Below, in pieces: positions 9,915 to 18,563 of a DNA stretch of 64,000 nt. The position numbers were made by a program, and so were the translations under genes. The stretch's first letter is position 1, and every line of letters begins with the position of its first letter. Origin of the DNA: a virus; IMG/VR virus record IMGVR_UViG_3300028844_002785, positions 23,129 to 87,128 of that record; one strand, given 5' to 3'. The notes below the pieces were generated by a model. It was given only the letters and a program-made list of their open reading frames with translations, was not told where the DNA came from and did not search any database.

Positions 9915-11240
9915 ATGGCAAAAAATGTTTATTTCTCTGGTGGAACCAGATCAGAACAAAGACTTTACGAAGATTTAATTATAGAATCTTTGAAGATTTA
10001 TGGTCATGACGTTTATTATCTACCAAGAGAAATTGTAAGTAAAGATGACTTATTTACAGAAGACGTTCTTTCCAAGTTTGATGAAAATTATATGATTGAG
10101 ATGTACATCTCTAATTACGAAGGATTTGAAGGAGATGGATCTCTATTATCAAAATTTGGTGTAAGGATTGCTGATGAAGCAACATTTATAATTGCTAAAC
10201 GAAGGTGGGAAGATCTAATTGCATCTTCAAATAATTTAGTATCAGCCTTCAGACCTAACGAAGGTGATGCAATTTATCTACCATTAACAGATCAATTGTT
10301 CCAAATTAAATTTGTTGAACATGAAAAACCATTCAGACAATTAGATGGAATTCAGACATACGGTCTAGTTGCTGAATTGATGGAATTCTCTAATGAGAGA
10401 TTGGAAACTGGTGTTTCAGAAATTGATAATCTTGCAAGAATTACTGGTTACACTACAACGTTCAAAATTACAGATGGCATCAAAGATTTTATTGTTACAT
10501 CCGGTGGTAGTGGATATGGATCGGGAACTACAGCAACAATAGGTGGAACTGGTACTGGGGCAACTGCTACAGTAAGTCTTACAAGTGGTGTAGTAACTTC
10601 TGTAAATGTCACAGAACCAGGATTAGGATATACAACAGCCCCACCAATTAGTATAGTTGGAAATGGAACTGGTGCTGCAGTGACTGCTTTGATTGCATCA
10701 AAGGGTAATTTTGAGACAGGTGAAATAGTTAAATCACAGGTAAATACTGCAAAAGCAGTTGCATCTAGAACATTAAATACAGTTTCATCAATAACTTTAT
10801 ATGATAATGGTAATAAATATACCTACGTTCCCACTGTAACTATAAGCGGTGGCGGTGGATCTGGAGCTACTGCAACAGCAACTTTAAATTCTACTGGACA
10901 AGTTTCTGGTATTATCTTAACAGATACAGGTTCTGGATATACTTCAGATCCAACTGTAATTATACAATCACCACTAAATGAATCAACTGCTAAAGTGGTA
11001 AGATTTGATACTACAAATAAAGAATTAGAAGTAACTGATATTGTCGGTAAATTTACTGATAATGATAGTTTAATAGGTTTAACTAGTGGAGCTGAATGGA
11101 CGATAAATACGTTTAGTTCTATTGAGAATGAAAACGATCCTGAAGCAGAGAATCTATTCTTTGAAACTGAAGGAGACAGTATTATAGACTGGACCGAGGG
11201 CAATCCTTTCGGAGAATATGGTAATCAAGGAGTCTTTTAA
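9915..11240 (+). CDS. 14: Neck protein gp14 with inserted Gly-rich modules
   Basis: The first 175 residues (MAKNVYFSGGTRSEQRLYED, LIIESLKIYGHDVYYLPRE) and the C-terminus (IIDWTEGNPFGEY) match T4 gp14, the second collar protein. T4 gp14 is about 256 residues; this protein has 441. The extra length is mostly two Gly/Thr-rich beta modules at residues about 192-265 and 292-352, each with the pattern GxGY, xxxP, then GxGTGA. Such modules occur in other cyanophage virion proteins and probably decorate the neck surface. The start is coupled to gp13 and the stop overlaps the gp15 ATG. Confidence 0.9.
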   Translation: MAKNVYFSGGTRSEQRLYEDLIIESLKIYGHDVYYLPREIVSKDDLFTEDVLSKFDENYMIEMYISNYEGFEGDGSLLSKFGVRIADEATFIIAKRRWEDLIASSNNLVSAFRPNEGDAIYLPLTDQLFQIKFVEHEKPFRQLDGIQTYGLVAELMEFSNERLETGVSEIDNLARITGYTTTFKITDGIKDFIVTSGGSGYGSGTTATIGGTGTGATATVSLTSGVVTSVNVTEPGLGYTTAPPISIVGNGTGAAVTALIASKGNFETGEIVKSQVNTAKAVASRTLNTVSSITLYDNGNKYTYVPTVTISGGGGSGATATATLNSTGQVSGIILTDTGSGYTSDPTVIIQSPLNESTAKVVRFDTTNKELEVTDIVGKFTDNDSLIGLTSGAEWTINTFSSIENENDPEAENLFFETEGDSIIDWTEGNPFGEYGNQGVF

Positions 11241-12295
11241 TGTTAGGAACACATTTTTATCACGAAATTATACGTAAAACAATTGTAGGATTTGGAACTC
11301 TATTCAATAATATTGAATTGAGGCGAACTGATAGTTCTGGCAATGTTATCCAAACTCAAAAAATTCCACTCTCATATGGTCCGAGAGAAAAGTTTTTAGC
11401 TCGAATTGAGGCTGAACCACAACTAGATGGTCGTTCAGAAACTCAAATTACTTTACCTAGAATTGCATTTGAGATGCAAGGTATTACATATGATCCATCT
11501 AGAAAGTTAAGTCCAATACAAATTTGCACTTCTCCTAAAACTGATACAACTGATGCAGTATATAAACAGTATTCTCCAGTTCCATATAATTTAGATTTTG
11601 AATTAAATATTATTAGTAAAAACAATAATGATTCTGTTCAAATTTTAGAACAAATTTTGCCATATTTTCAACCTATGTTTAATATAAGTATTAAACTGGT
11701 AGAGTTAACAAAAGAAACCAAAGACGTACCGATTATTTTAAATAGTGTGGGTATGCAAGATGATTATGAAGGTGATTTTAGAACAAGAAGATCACTAATT
11801 CATACACTTACGTTTACTGCTAAAACTTATCTATACGGTCCTGTTGCTACATCTGATGTTATTAGAACTGTTAACGTTGATATTGGTGCTGCGATCGATG
11901 CTGGTGCTAGATATGTAAGATACAGTGCTACACCAAAAGCAACTGAAGATTATAATAATGACGGTACTGCAGTTACTTCTATCAATATTAATAGTAATAC
12001 ATTTACATTAGCAAATCACGGATATGTAACTAATGATTTCGTTACATTGAGAGTTGCAACTAGTGGAACGCCACCTGGTGGACTAGTTGATGGAAATGAA
12101 TATTATATTATTAAAATTGATAATGATAACTTTAGAGTTGCTGGAACAAAATATAATGCTACTCGTGGATATGCTTTAGATATAACTTCTATTGGTACTG
12201 GATTACAATCATTCTCTGTTGTAAATACATTAGATGATGCGTTTGTAGAACCAGACGATAACTTCGGATTTAATGAAACTTGGACTGATTATTGA
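11240..12295 (+). CDS. 15: Tail completion protein gp15 (tail terminator)
   Basis: This 351-residue protein matches T4 gp15, the hexameric ring that stabilises the sheath end and joins the tail to the neck. Diagnostic features are the N-terminus LGTHFYHEIIRKTIVGFGTL, the middle segment NVGMQDD-like (here NSVGMQDDYEGDF) and TLTFTAKTYLYGPV at about 190-202. The C-terminal FGFNETWTDY is also typical. Residues about 242-330 are an added domain with NHGYVTNDFVTL, then GNEYYIIKIDNDNFRVA, a module seen in other marine phage proteins. The ATG overlaps the last base of gp14. Confidence 0.9.
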   Translation: MLGTHFYHEIIRKTIVGFGTLFNNIELRRTDSSGNVIQTQKIPLSYGPREKFLARIEAEPQLDGRSETQITLPRIAFEMQGITYDPSRKLSPIQICTSPKTDTTDAVYKQYSPVPYNLDFELNIISKNNNDSVQILEQILPYFQPMFNISIKLVELTKETKDVPIILNSVGMQDDYEGDFRTRRSLIHTLTFTAKTYLYGPVATSDVIRTVNVDIGAAIDAGARYVRYSATPKATEDYNNDGTAVTSININSNTFTLANHGYVTNDFVTLRVATSGTPPGGLVDGNEYYIIKIDNDNFRVAGTKYNATRGYALDITSIGTGLQSFSVVNTLDDAFVEPDDNFGFNETWTDY

Positions 12296-12296
12296 T

Positions 12297-12707
12297 ATGG
12301 CTGACACATTTGGAAATTTAGATAAAACATTTAACGTAGAATCTGCAATAGAAAAAGCAGAGGAAACAGTTGTTGATATTAAAAAAATAAAAACTGATAA
12401 AGATGTCACCAATGATTATGAGTATACTAGAGGACAACTCTATAACCTCATAGAGAAGGGTCAAGAAGCTATTAATGGTATTTTAGACGTAGCACAGAAT
12501 TCGGACCATCCTAGAGCGTATGAGGTCGCAGGCAACCTCATTAAAAACGTTGCTGATATATCAGATAAACTGGTAGATCTACAGAAGAAAATGAAAGACC
12601 TTGATGAAGACAAGAAAGGTCCAACAACAGTTACAAATAATGCGATGTTTGTTGGTAGTACTTCAGAACTACAAAAGATGTTAAAACAGATGGGAAATGA
12701 TAAATAA
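12297..12707 (+). CDS. 16: Terminase small subunit gp16
   Basis: The chosen ATG at 12297 lies 1 bp after the gp15 stop and gives 136 residues; an upstream alternative would only add residues overlapping gp15. The core NSDHPRAYEVAGNLI, then ISDKLVDLQKKMKDL, and the tail NNAMFVGSTSELQKML match T4 gp16, which forms a ring that recognises DNA and stimulates gp17. The large subunit lies about 1.1 kb downstream, separated by three small genes. It ends in GATAAATAA, which also forms a late-promoter-like octamer for the next gene. Confidence 0.88.
   Translation: MADTFGNLDKTFNVESAIEKAEETVVDIKKIKTDKDVTNDYEYTRGQLYNLIEKGQEAINGILDVAQNSDHPRAYEVAGNLIKNVADISDKLVDLQKKMKDLDEDKKGPTTVTNNAMFVGSTSELQKMLKQMGNDK
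12699..12706 (+). promoter_or_regulatory. T4-type late promoter variant GATAAATA
   Basis: The octamer overlaps the gp16 stop codon and lies 22 bp before the ATG at 12729. Confidence 0.55.
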
Positions 12708-12728
12708 TATGGTAAACCCTCGCCATTG

Positions 12729-13160
12729 ATGATGAAATATTTTAGAGAGTTTAAAGAATTAGCTGAAGCTAAGCGTGGTTTGTATGCGAACATTCACGCT
12801 AAGCGAAAGAGAGGAGAAGCACCAGCGAAGTCAGGTAGTAAGGACTACCCCGCTAAGGATGCTTTCCAGAAAGCGGCGAGGACTGCTAAACAAGAAAATG
12901 CCCAATACTCAGAAGGGGCAGCATGGACAAAAAAGTCAGGGAAAAACAAGTCCGGCGGTCTCAATGAAAAAGGAAGAAAATCATATGAAAAGGAAAATCC
13001 AGGATCTGACCTTAAAGCACCAAGCAAGAAGGTTGGAAATCCCCGTAGGTCATCCTTTTGTGCTAGAATGAAAGGTATGAAGAAGAAATTAACTTCAAAG
13101 AAAACTGCATCTGATCCAGATAGCAGAATCAACAAATCACTAAGAGCTTGGAATTGCTGA
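12729..13160 (+). CDS. Basic protein, DUF6321-like, with capsid-targeting-like N-terminus
   Basis: The ATG at 12729 gives 143 very basic residues. The middle part (KKSGKNKSGGLNEKGRKSYE, then ENPGSDLKAP) and the later RRSSFCARMKGMKKKL resemble the DUF6321 proteins of cyanophages. The N-terminus MMKYFREFKELAEA resembles the capsid-targeting sequence of T4 internal proteins (MKTYQEFIAEA), and LAE followed by A would suit the gp21 protease rule (L or I)-x-E. It may therefore be packaged with the DNA; this is inference. It overlaps nothing and is followed after 1 bp by the next gene. Confidence 0.72.
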   Translation: MMKYFREFKELAEAKRGLYANIHAKRKRGEAPAKSGSKDYPAKDAFQKAARTAKQENAQYSEGAAWTKKSGKNKSGGLNEKGRKSYEKENPGSDLKAPSKKVGNPRRSSFCARMKGMKKKLTSKKTASDPDSRINKSLRAWNC

Positions 13161-13161
13161 T

Positions 13162-13428
13162 ATGGCTAACACAAACTATGTAAGAAACGACAAAGATAAT
13201 ACTGCTGACGATCCACAACCAACATCAACAACTGTCACACACTTTGATGGGAATGAAGGTTGGACTCAAAGACAGTGGAAAGATTTTAACGGCAATTATC
13301 AAGCAAGAAAATCTAACAACACTACTAGAACACCTGGTACATACCAAGCAAGAAATTCTAACAACACCACTAGAACCCCCTCAGCATATCAAAGGCGAGA
13401 TAAAGACAATAACGTTGTGTCTGCATAA
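13162..13428 (+). CDS. Small repeat protein, unknown function
   Basis: This 88-residue polar protein has two tandem copies of a 15-residue unit (YQARKSNNTTRTPGT and YQARNSNNTTRTPSA, residues about 47-76) and a partial third beginning YQRRD. The DNA repeat has a 45-bp period. There are no hydrophobic segments or cysteines. It starts 1 bp after the preceding gene, so both belong to one late transcript between the two terminase genes. The family is not recognised. Confidence 0.6.
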   Translation: MANTNYVRNDKDNTADDPQPTSTTVTHFDGNEGWTQRQWKDFNGNYQARKSNNTTRTPGTYQARNSNNTTRTPSAYQRRDKDNNVVSA

Positions 13429-13471
13429 TCTAACGTAAGTATTAAAAAATACTGACTATGTTAAATAGTTT

Positions 13472-13489
13472 GGTATAATACATTATACC
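13472..13489. promoter_or_regulatory. Perfect 8-bp dyad over a TATAAT box
   Basis: GGTATAAT, then AC, then ATTATACC is a perfect inverted repeat with a 2-bp centre. The left arm contains a consensus -10 box (13474-13479), with CTGACT 16 bp upstream as a possible -35. The dyad could be an operator for the small zinc-motif gene at 13509 or simply a two-faced -10 element. Confidence 0.5.
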
Positions 13490-13508
13490 ATTTACCATAG
13501 GAACTTTA

Positions 13509-13808
13509 ATGGAAAACGATAAACAAGTATCCGACCTTAAATTACAAAGGAAGGAATGTGAAAAATGTGGCGCTACCTGGATTAATGGTCAGCATGTTTG
13601 GAGAGGAACTGGGAATATTGGCACTTCAAGTGAGATGGATCTAGCTGGTTTAGTTTGTAATAAACTTGGTAATGATCAATGTATCAATCCAATGAAAGGT
13701 AAAGACGGTGGACAAACATGGGAGTACCGTTCTGGTTTCATTGATGGGGTATTTTCAGAAAAGAAAAAAAATATGGAAGAATTAAGAGATAAATTTAGTG
13801 ATCTCTAA
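13509..13808 (+). CDS. Small Cys-pair protein upstream of gp17
   Basis: This 99-residue protein has a CEKCGATW pair at residues about 17-20 and a second pair CNKLGNDQC (about 56-64), a plausible zinc site. A charged helical tail follows (SEKKKNMEELRDKFSDL). It lies just downstream of a TATAAT-containing dyad and 24 bp upstream of the gp17 start. The start ATG is preceded by AGGAAC. The family is not recognised; the zinc site is inferred from cysteine spacing. Confidence 0.65.
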   Translation: MENDKQVSDLKLQRKECEKCGATWINGQHVWRGTGNIGTSSEMDLAGLVCNKLGNDQCINPMKGKDGGQTWEYRSGFIDGVFSEKKKNMEELRDKFSDL

Positions 13809-13832
13809 ATAATAATAGTTGTAGTATGATGT

Positions 13833-15479
13833 GTGACTGATAGCGTATATCTTGGTAATCCCAATTTAAAAAAAGCAAACACTCCAATAGAGTTTACTCC
13901 TGACCAGGTTCAGGAGTTTATTAAATGTAAAGGAGATCCGGTATATTTTGCTAGAAACTATATTAAAATTGTTTCACTAGACGAAGGTCTGGTGCCATTT
14001 AGTATGTACGATTTCCAAGAGGAAATGGTACGTTGTTTTCATAAGAATAGATTTAACATTGCAAAATTACCCAGGCAGACTGGTAAGTCTACTACTGTTG
14101 TTTCTTACTTGCTTCATTATATCATATTTAATGACAATGTAAATATTGGTATTCTTGCTAACAAAGCATCAACTTCAAGAGAACTATTATCTCGTTTGCA
14201 ATTAGCATACGAGAATCTACCGCGATGGATGCAACATGGTATCCTTGCGTGGAACAAGGGTAATGTAGAACTAGAGAACGGATCTAAGATTCTTGCAGCA
14301 TCAACCTCTAGTTCTGCTGTTCGAGGTATGTCATTTAATATTATTTTCCTGGACGAATTTGCGTTCGTTCCAAATCATATTGCAGAACAATTTTTTAGTT
14401 CTGTATATCCTACTATCTCTTCTGGTAAGTCTACCAAAGTTATTATCATCTCTACTCCAAATGGGATGAACATGTTCTATAAACTCTGGCATGACGCTGA
14501 GAGGGGTAAGAACGAATATACAACTACAGAAGTACATTGGTCTCAAGTACCCGGTAGAGACGCTGTGTGGAAGGAGCAGACGATTGCTAACACATCGCAA
14601 CGTCAGTTTACACAAGAATTTGAGTGTGAGTTCTTGGGATCTGTTGATACATTGATTGCCGCATCTAAATTAAGGATGATGGTGTATGAAGATCCATTAG
14701 AAAGAAAAAATGGTTTAGATGTATATGAGTTACCCATTCCAGAACATGAATATGTAATGACAGTTGATGTGTCTAGAGGTGTCAGTAATGACTATTCAGC
14801 ATTTGTAGTAGTAGATATTACAACTATTCCATATAAAGTAGTTGCAAAATATAAAAACAATAATATAAAACCACTGTTATTTCCCAATATCATACATCCA
14901 GTTGCGATGAGTTATAATCATGCATTTGTTTTATGTGAAGTAAATGACATTGGTGGACAGGTTGCAGACATCATGCAATTTGATCTTGAATATGATAATC
15001 TTCTTATGTGTGCAATGAGAGGAAGAGCTGGACAGATTGTTGGTCAAGGGTTCTCTCATAAATCACAGTTAGGTATTAAGATGACTTCCACAGTCAAAAA
15101 AACTGGATGTTCAAACTTAAAAGCACTTATTGAAGATGATAAATTATTGATTAGTGATTATGAAATTATTGCTGAGATGACAACTTTTATTCAAAAGAAA
15201 CAATCATTTGAAGCAGAAGAGGGATGTAATGATGACCTTGCTATGTGTCTTGTTATTTTCGCATGGTTGTCTGTGCAAGAGTATTTTAGAGAACTTACTT
15301 CTGATGATGTTAGAAAAAGAATTTTTGAAGATCAAAGAGAATCTATTGAAGAAGATATGGCACCATTTGGTTTTATATTAAACGGTAACGAAGAAGATAG
15401 TTTTGTAGATGAACAGGGTGATACTTGGAATAGAGCAAGTGAGTATGGAGACATGTCTTATATGTGGGAGTATAAGTGA
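13833..15479 (+). CDS. 17: Terminase large subunit gp17
   Basis: The 548-residue protein is the DNA-packaging motor ATPase and nuclease. Visible motifs are Walker A RQTGKST (81-87), Walker B IIFLDE (170-175), the coupling motif ISTPNG, and in the C-terminal nuclease domain TVDVSRG and the late acidic pair NDDLA. T4 gp17 is about 610 residues. Translation starts at GTG 13833, because an in-frame TAG lies at 13824-13826 and no ATG intervenes; this weak start may limit synthesis. The stop overlaps the ATG of the next gene. Confidence 0.95.
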   Translation: MTDSVYLGNPNLKKANTPIEFTPDQVQEFIKCKGDPVYFARNYIKIVSLDEGLVPFSMYDFQEEMVRCFHKNRFNIAKLPRQTGKSTTVVSYLLHYIIFNDNVNIGILANKASTSRELLSRLQLAYENLPRWMQHGILAWNKGNVELENGSKILAASTSSSAVRGMSFNIIFLDEFAFVPNHIAEQFFSSVYPTISSGKSTKVIIISTPNGMNMFYKLWHDAERGKNEYTTTEVHWSQVPGRDAVWKEQTIANTSQRQFTQEFECEFLGSVDTLIAASKLRMMVYEDPLERKNGLDVYELPIPEHEYVMTVDVSRGVSNDYSAFVVVDITTIPYKVVAKYKNNNIKPLLFPNIIHPVAMSYNHAFVLCEVNDIGGQVADIMQFDLEYDNLLMCAMRGRAGQIVGQGFSHKSQLGIKMTSTVKKTGCSNLKALIEDDKLLISDYEIIAEMTTFIQKKQSFEAEEGCNDDLAMCLVIFAWLSVQEYFRELTSDDVRKRIFEDQRESIEEDMAPFGFILNGNEEDSFVDEQGDTWNRASEYGDMSYMWEYK

Positions 15480-15730
15480 TGGATTTAGATGAAGAAATTT
15501 CCCTGGAACATTTATTATTTCAACAAAGAAGATGTAGAACTTGTAATAAAGTAAAGGACCTAATGGATGGTTTTTATCTTACACGAAAAGATAGAGGTGA
15601 TATACCATCATCGTATTCTTATGAGTGTAAGGAGTGTACAAAGAAAAGAGTAACTAAAACTAGAAAGGATAACCCAGACATACCATATTGGTCAGTTCCA
15701 AGAATAAAAGATGTATATCCAGACTGGTAG
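15479..15730 (+). CDS. Small zinc-ribbon-like protein
   Basis: The ATG overlaps the gp17 stop (TGATG) and gives 83 residues. Two CxxC pairs, CRTCNKVK and CKECTKKR, lie about 30 residues apart, which is the layout of a zinc ribbon or of the zinc part of an HNH-like fold. No catalytic HNH residues are visible. The C-terminal half is rich in Lys, Arg and Pro. Such proteins are usual directly downstream of gp17 in cyanophages; function is unknown. Confidence 0.7.
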   Translation: MDLDEEISLEHLLFQQRRCRTCNKVKDLMDGFYLTRKDRGDIPSSYSYECKECTKKRVTKTRKDNPDIPYWSVPRIKDVYPDW

Positions 15731-15778
15731 TCTAGACTAGTAGCATGTTCATGCATTGTTTCCCCACCAAAGAATCGA

Positions 15779-15786
15779 TATAAATA
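15779..15786 (+). promoter_or_regulatory. T4-type late promoter TATAAATA
   Basis: An exact late octamer lies 38 bp before the gp18 ATG and probably drives gp18 and gp19. Confidence 0.75.
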
Positions 15787-15824
15787 AATAGTTTTGAGAA
15801 AAAAATCTCATAGAGGTATAGAAA

Positions 15825-17849
15825 ATGACATTAGCTTCACCTGGAGTACTCATTAAGGAAATAGATTTTACAGCTACCGTTCAAGTAGCTGATCAAAATA
15901 TTGGTGTTGTTGCTATCGACGCAGAACGTGGTCCTACGGATCAAGTAACTTACGTTTCTAGTGAAAGAGAACTTGTAGAAATTTTTGGTAAACCAAATAA
16001 CTATAATTACGAGTCATGGTTTGCAGCTGCAACCCTAATTCAATATGGTGCAGTCGTTGCTGTAATTAGACCTACTGGCGCTACAGATCTTGGTCTTAAC
16101 AATGCTAATATCAAACTAGATGGAACTTCTTCCACTAGTCTGGTAATTAAGAACAAGGACGATTTCGATTCAACTACAACCAAGGATTATACTTGGGCAG
16201 CAAGAACTGCTGGATCATTTAACAATGCCGTTAAGGTTGTTGTCGTTGACCATGGCGCTGATCAACAAGTAACTGCAACCGGTCATGGTTTAACAGCAGG
16301 AACTTATTTCCAGTGGGTATCTGGTAGTAAAACTTATAAAGGTAACGTTTACAAAGTAGTAGACGTAGATACTATTCAAGTAACTCTATGGGATACCACT
16401 AAAAGACTAACTGGTAATGAATCATTAGTTGATGCAAGTAACGCTGCTCTTGCAACGGTATCTGCTCTTGTATCCGATGATGTATACGGTACACTAGAGT
16501 ATGGAACAAATAGAAAATGGTCTTCTATCGCACCACAACCAGGAACATCTGCTTCTGCAGTTACAAAAGGTGCTAAGTATGATGAATTTCATATTGCTGT
16601 TGTAGATGTTAATGGTACTGTTTCTGGTACTCCTGGTAGTGTACTAGAAACATTGACATTTGTTTCTAAAGCATCTGATGCAAAAAGTGCAGAAGGATCT
16701 ACTACATACTACAAAACAGTAGTTAAAGATCAGTCAGAATATATTTATCCTGGAGATAGTATATTTATTACTTCTGGCGAACAACTTGCATTAGCTGGTC
16801 AGGTTGGTACTGCGGCAGAAATTGGTGCAGCTCTTCAAAGTGCTACATTTAAGTTATTCGATTTTGATGGTACTGGTTCCGGTACTGGAACAACTGATGA
16901 TTCAGTTGGTACTCTTTCACTCGCAGATGGTGATGATTATAGTTATGTAGACTCTGCTGCTATTGCATCAGTTAGAGCCGGTCTAGTTTCTGGTTATGAT
17001 TTAGTAGAGGATCCAGAACTATTTGGTGATGTTGATTTCTTGGTTCCTGGTCATATCTCAACTACAGTAGTTGCTAGATTGATTGCAATCGCAGAAAAGA
17101 GAAGAGATTGTGTGGTTGTTGCTTCACCAGAAAAATCTGATGTTGTTAACTCCAACACCACATCTAAAAAGACTGATGACATCATCGCGTTCTTCAGAAC
17201 GTTACCAAGTACATCCTATGCTATGTTTGACTCTGGATATAAGTATATCTACGATAAGTACAATGATGTTTATCGTTACGTGCCTTGTGCTGCAGACGTT
17301 GCTGGTCTTTGTGTTTCTACAACCAACAATTCAGAAACTTGGTTCTCACCTGCTGGATATAATAGAGGACAGATCCGTAATGCAACTAAACTTGCTTACA
17401 GTCCAAAACAAGCAGAAAGAGATAGACTTTACACAGACAGAATCAATCCAATTGTTTCATTCCCTGGTCAAGGTATAGTTCTCTTTGGAGACAAAACTGG
17501 TCTTGCATCGCCCTCTGCATTTGATAGAATCAATGTTCGTCGTCTCTTTATTGAACTTGAGAAGAATATTGCAAACTTCTCTAAGTATCAACTATTTGAG
17601 ATCAATGATGAACTTACAAGATCTGGATTCAGATCTGCTATCGAACCTTATTTAAGAGGTGTACAAGGTAGAAGAGGTATCTATGATTTCCTAGTTGTTT
17701 GTGATAGTACAAACAACACTCCAGATGTTATTGACAGAAATGAGTTAGTTGCTGAAATCTTCATCAAACCAGCTCGTACAATTAACTATATTACTATCAC
17801 GTTTGTCGCCACTAGAACTGGTGTTTCGTTCAACGAACTTACAAACTAA
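15825..17849 (+). CDS. 18: Tail sheath protein gp18
   Basis: This 674-residue protein is the contractile sheath subunit. The N-terminus MTLASPGVLIKEIDFTATVQ and the following IGVVAIDAERGPTDQVTYVS match the T4-like gp18 family. The C-terminal part (FNRGQIRNATKLAYSP-like segment and AEIFIKPARTINYITITF) is the conserved polymerising domain. T4 gp18 is 659 residues. A variable central domain (residues about 110-380) carries the NHG- or GHGL-type module also seen in gp15 and probably faces outward. A late promoter precedes the gene and the tube gene follows after 41 bp. Confidence 0.95.
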   Translation: MTLASPGVLIKEIDFTATVQVADQNIGVVAIDAERGPTDQVTYVSSERELVEIFGKPNNYNYESWFAAATLIQYGAVVAVIRPTGATDLGLNNANIKLDGTSSTSLVIKNKDDFDSTTTKDYTWAARTAGSFNNAVKVVVVDHGADQQVTATGHGLTAGTYFQWVSGSKTYKGNVYKVVDVDTIQVTLWDTTKRLTGNESLVDASNAALATVSALVSDDVYGTLEYGTNRKWSSIAPQPGTSASAVTKGAKYDEFHIAVVDVNGTVSGTPGSVLETLTFVSKASDAKSAEGSTTYYKTVVKDQSEYIYPGDSIFITSGEQLALAGQVGTAAEIGAALQSATFKLFDFDGTGSGTGTTDDSVGTLSLADGDDYSYVDSAAIASVRAGLVSGYDLVEDPELFGDVDFLVPGHISTTVVARLIAIAEKRRDCVVVASPEKSDVVNSNTTSKKTDDIIAFFRTLPSTSYAMFDSGYKYIYDKYNDVYRYVPCAADVAGLCVSTTNNSETWFSPAGYNRGQIRNATKLAYSPKQAERDRLYTDRINPIVSFPGQGIVLFGDKTGLASPSAFDRINVRRLFIELEKNIANFSKYQLFEINDELTRSGFRSAIEPYLRGVQGRRGIYDFLVVCDSTNNTPDVIDRNELVAEIFIKPARTINYITITFVATRTGVSFNELTN

Positions 17850-17890
17850 TTCGTTCTCTTTCGCTAAATTACACTAGGAGATAAAGAAAA

Positions 17891-18532
17891 ATGGCAAGAG
17901 GTATTTCGGAGTTTAAGACTAAACTCATCAATGGCGGCGCAAGACCCAATCTGTTCTTGGTTCGTCTAAACTTCCCAACAACGCTAAATACGATCACTGA
18001 TATTGAATCAGTAGATTCATCAAACGTTATTACCGAAAGAGCAGAATTCCTTGTGAAGACTGCTCAATTACCTGCATCAACGATCGGAACAATCGATGTT
18101 CCTTTCAGAGGTAGAATGCTTAAGGTTGCTGGAGACAGAACATTTGAACCATGGTCTGTTACCGTTGTAAATGACGGTCAATTCGGTATCCGCAAAGCAT
18201 TTGAAACCTGGTCTAGAGGTATTAATGCACTAACTGAAAACGTATCACAACTTGGTTACGGTGATGATAATCCTGGTTATTGTGTTGACCTTGAAGTCTT
18301 CCAACTAGGTAGAGACCAACAGAAACCAAATAAAACCCCTCAGTCAATGAATTCTCAGGGTCGTGATGGAATGGAAGTTATTCGCGGATATAAATTCTAC
18401 GATGCTTGGCCTTCTTCACTTTCTGCAATCGATCTCTCTTATGAGTCGAATGATCAGATTGAAGAATTCACAGTAGAATTCCAGTATAACTACTATGAAG
18501 TCTCTAAGGCAAGCCTCGATACTGGGGTTTGA
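17891..18532 (+). CDS. 19: Tail tube protein gp19
   Basis: This 213-residue protein begins MARGISEFKTKLINGGARPN followed by LFLVRLNFP, the standard start of T4-like tail tube proteins. It polymerises as hexameric rings inside the sheath. The FEPWSVTVVNDGQFGIRKAF segment (about 93-112) and the C-terminal IEEFTVEFQYNYYEV are conserved family features. T4 gp19 is about 163 residues, so there are inserted loops. A ribosome site AGGAG lies upstream. The stop TGA is embedded in the late promoter of the next gene. Confidence 0.93.
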   Translation: MARGISEFKTKLINGGARPNLFLVRLNFPTTLNTITDIESVDSSNVITERAEFLVKTAQLPASTIGTIDVPFRGRMLKVAGDRTFEPWSVTVVNDGQFGIRKAFETWSRGINALTENVSQLGYGDDNPGYCVDLEVFQLGRDQQKPNKTPQSMNSQGRDGMEVIRGYKFYDAWPSSLSAIDLSYESNDQIEEFTVEFQYNYYEVSKASLDTGV

Positions 18533-18538
18533 TAAATA
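18531..18538 (+). promoter_or_regulatory. T4-type late promoter variant GATAAATA
   Basis: The octamer overlaps the gp19 stop (TGATAAATA) and lies 25 bp before the gp20 ATG. Confidence 0.65.
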
Positions 18539-18563
18539 ATAGAGAAAGATTAGACTTTATACT

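Noticed and set aside
10823-11203. 126-codon minus-strand frame opposite gp14
   Set aside because: Antisense to the repetitive Gly/Thr region; open only because of its codon bias.
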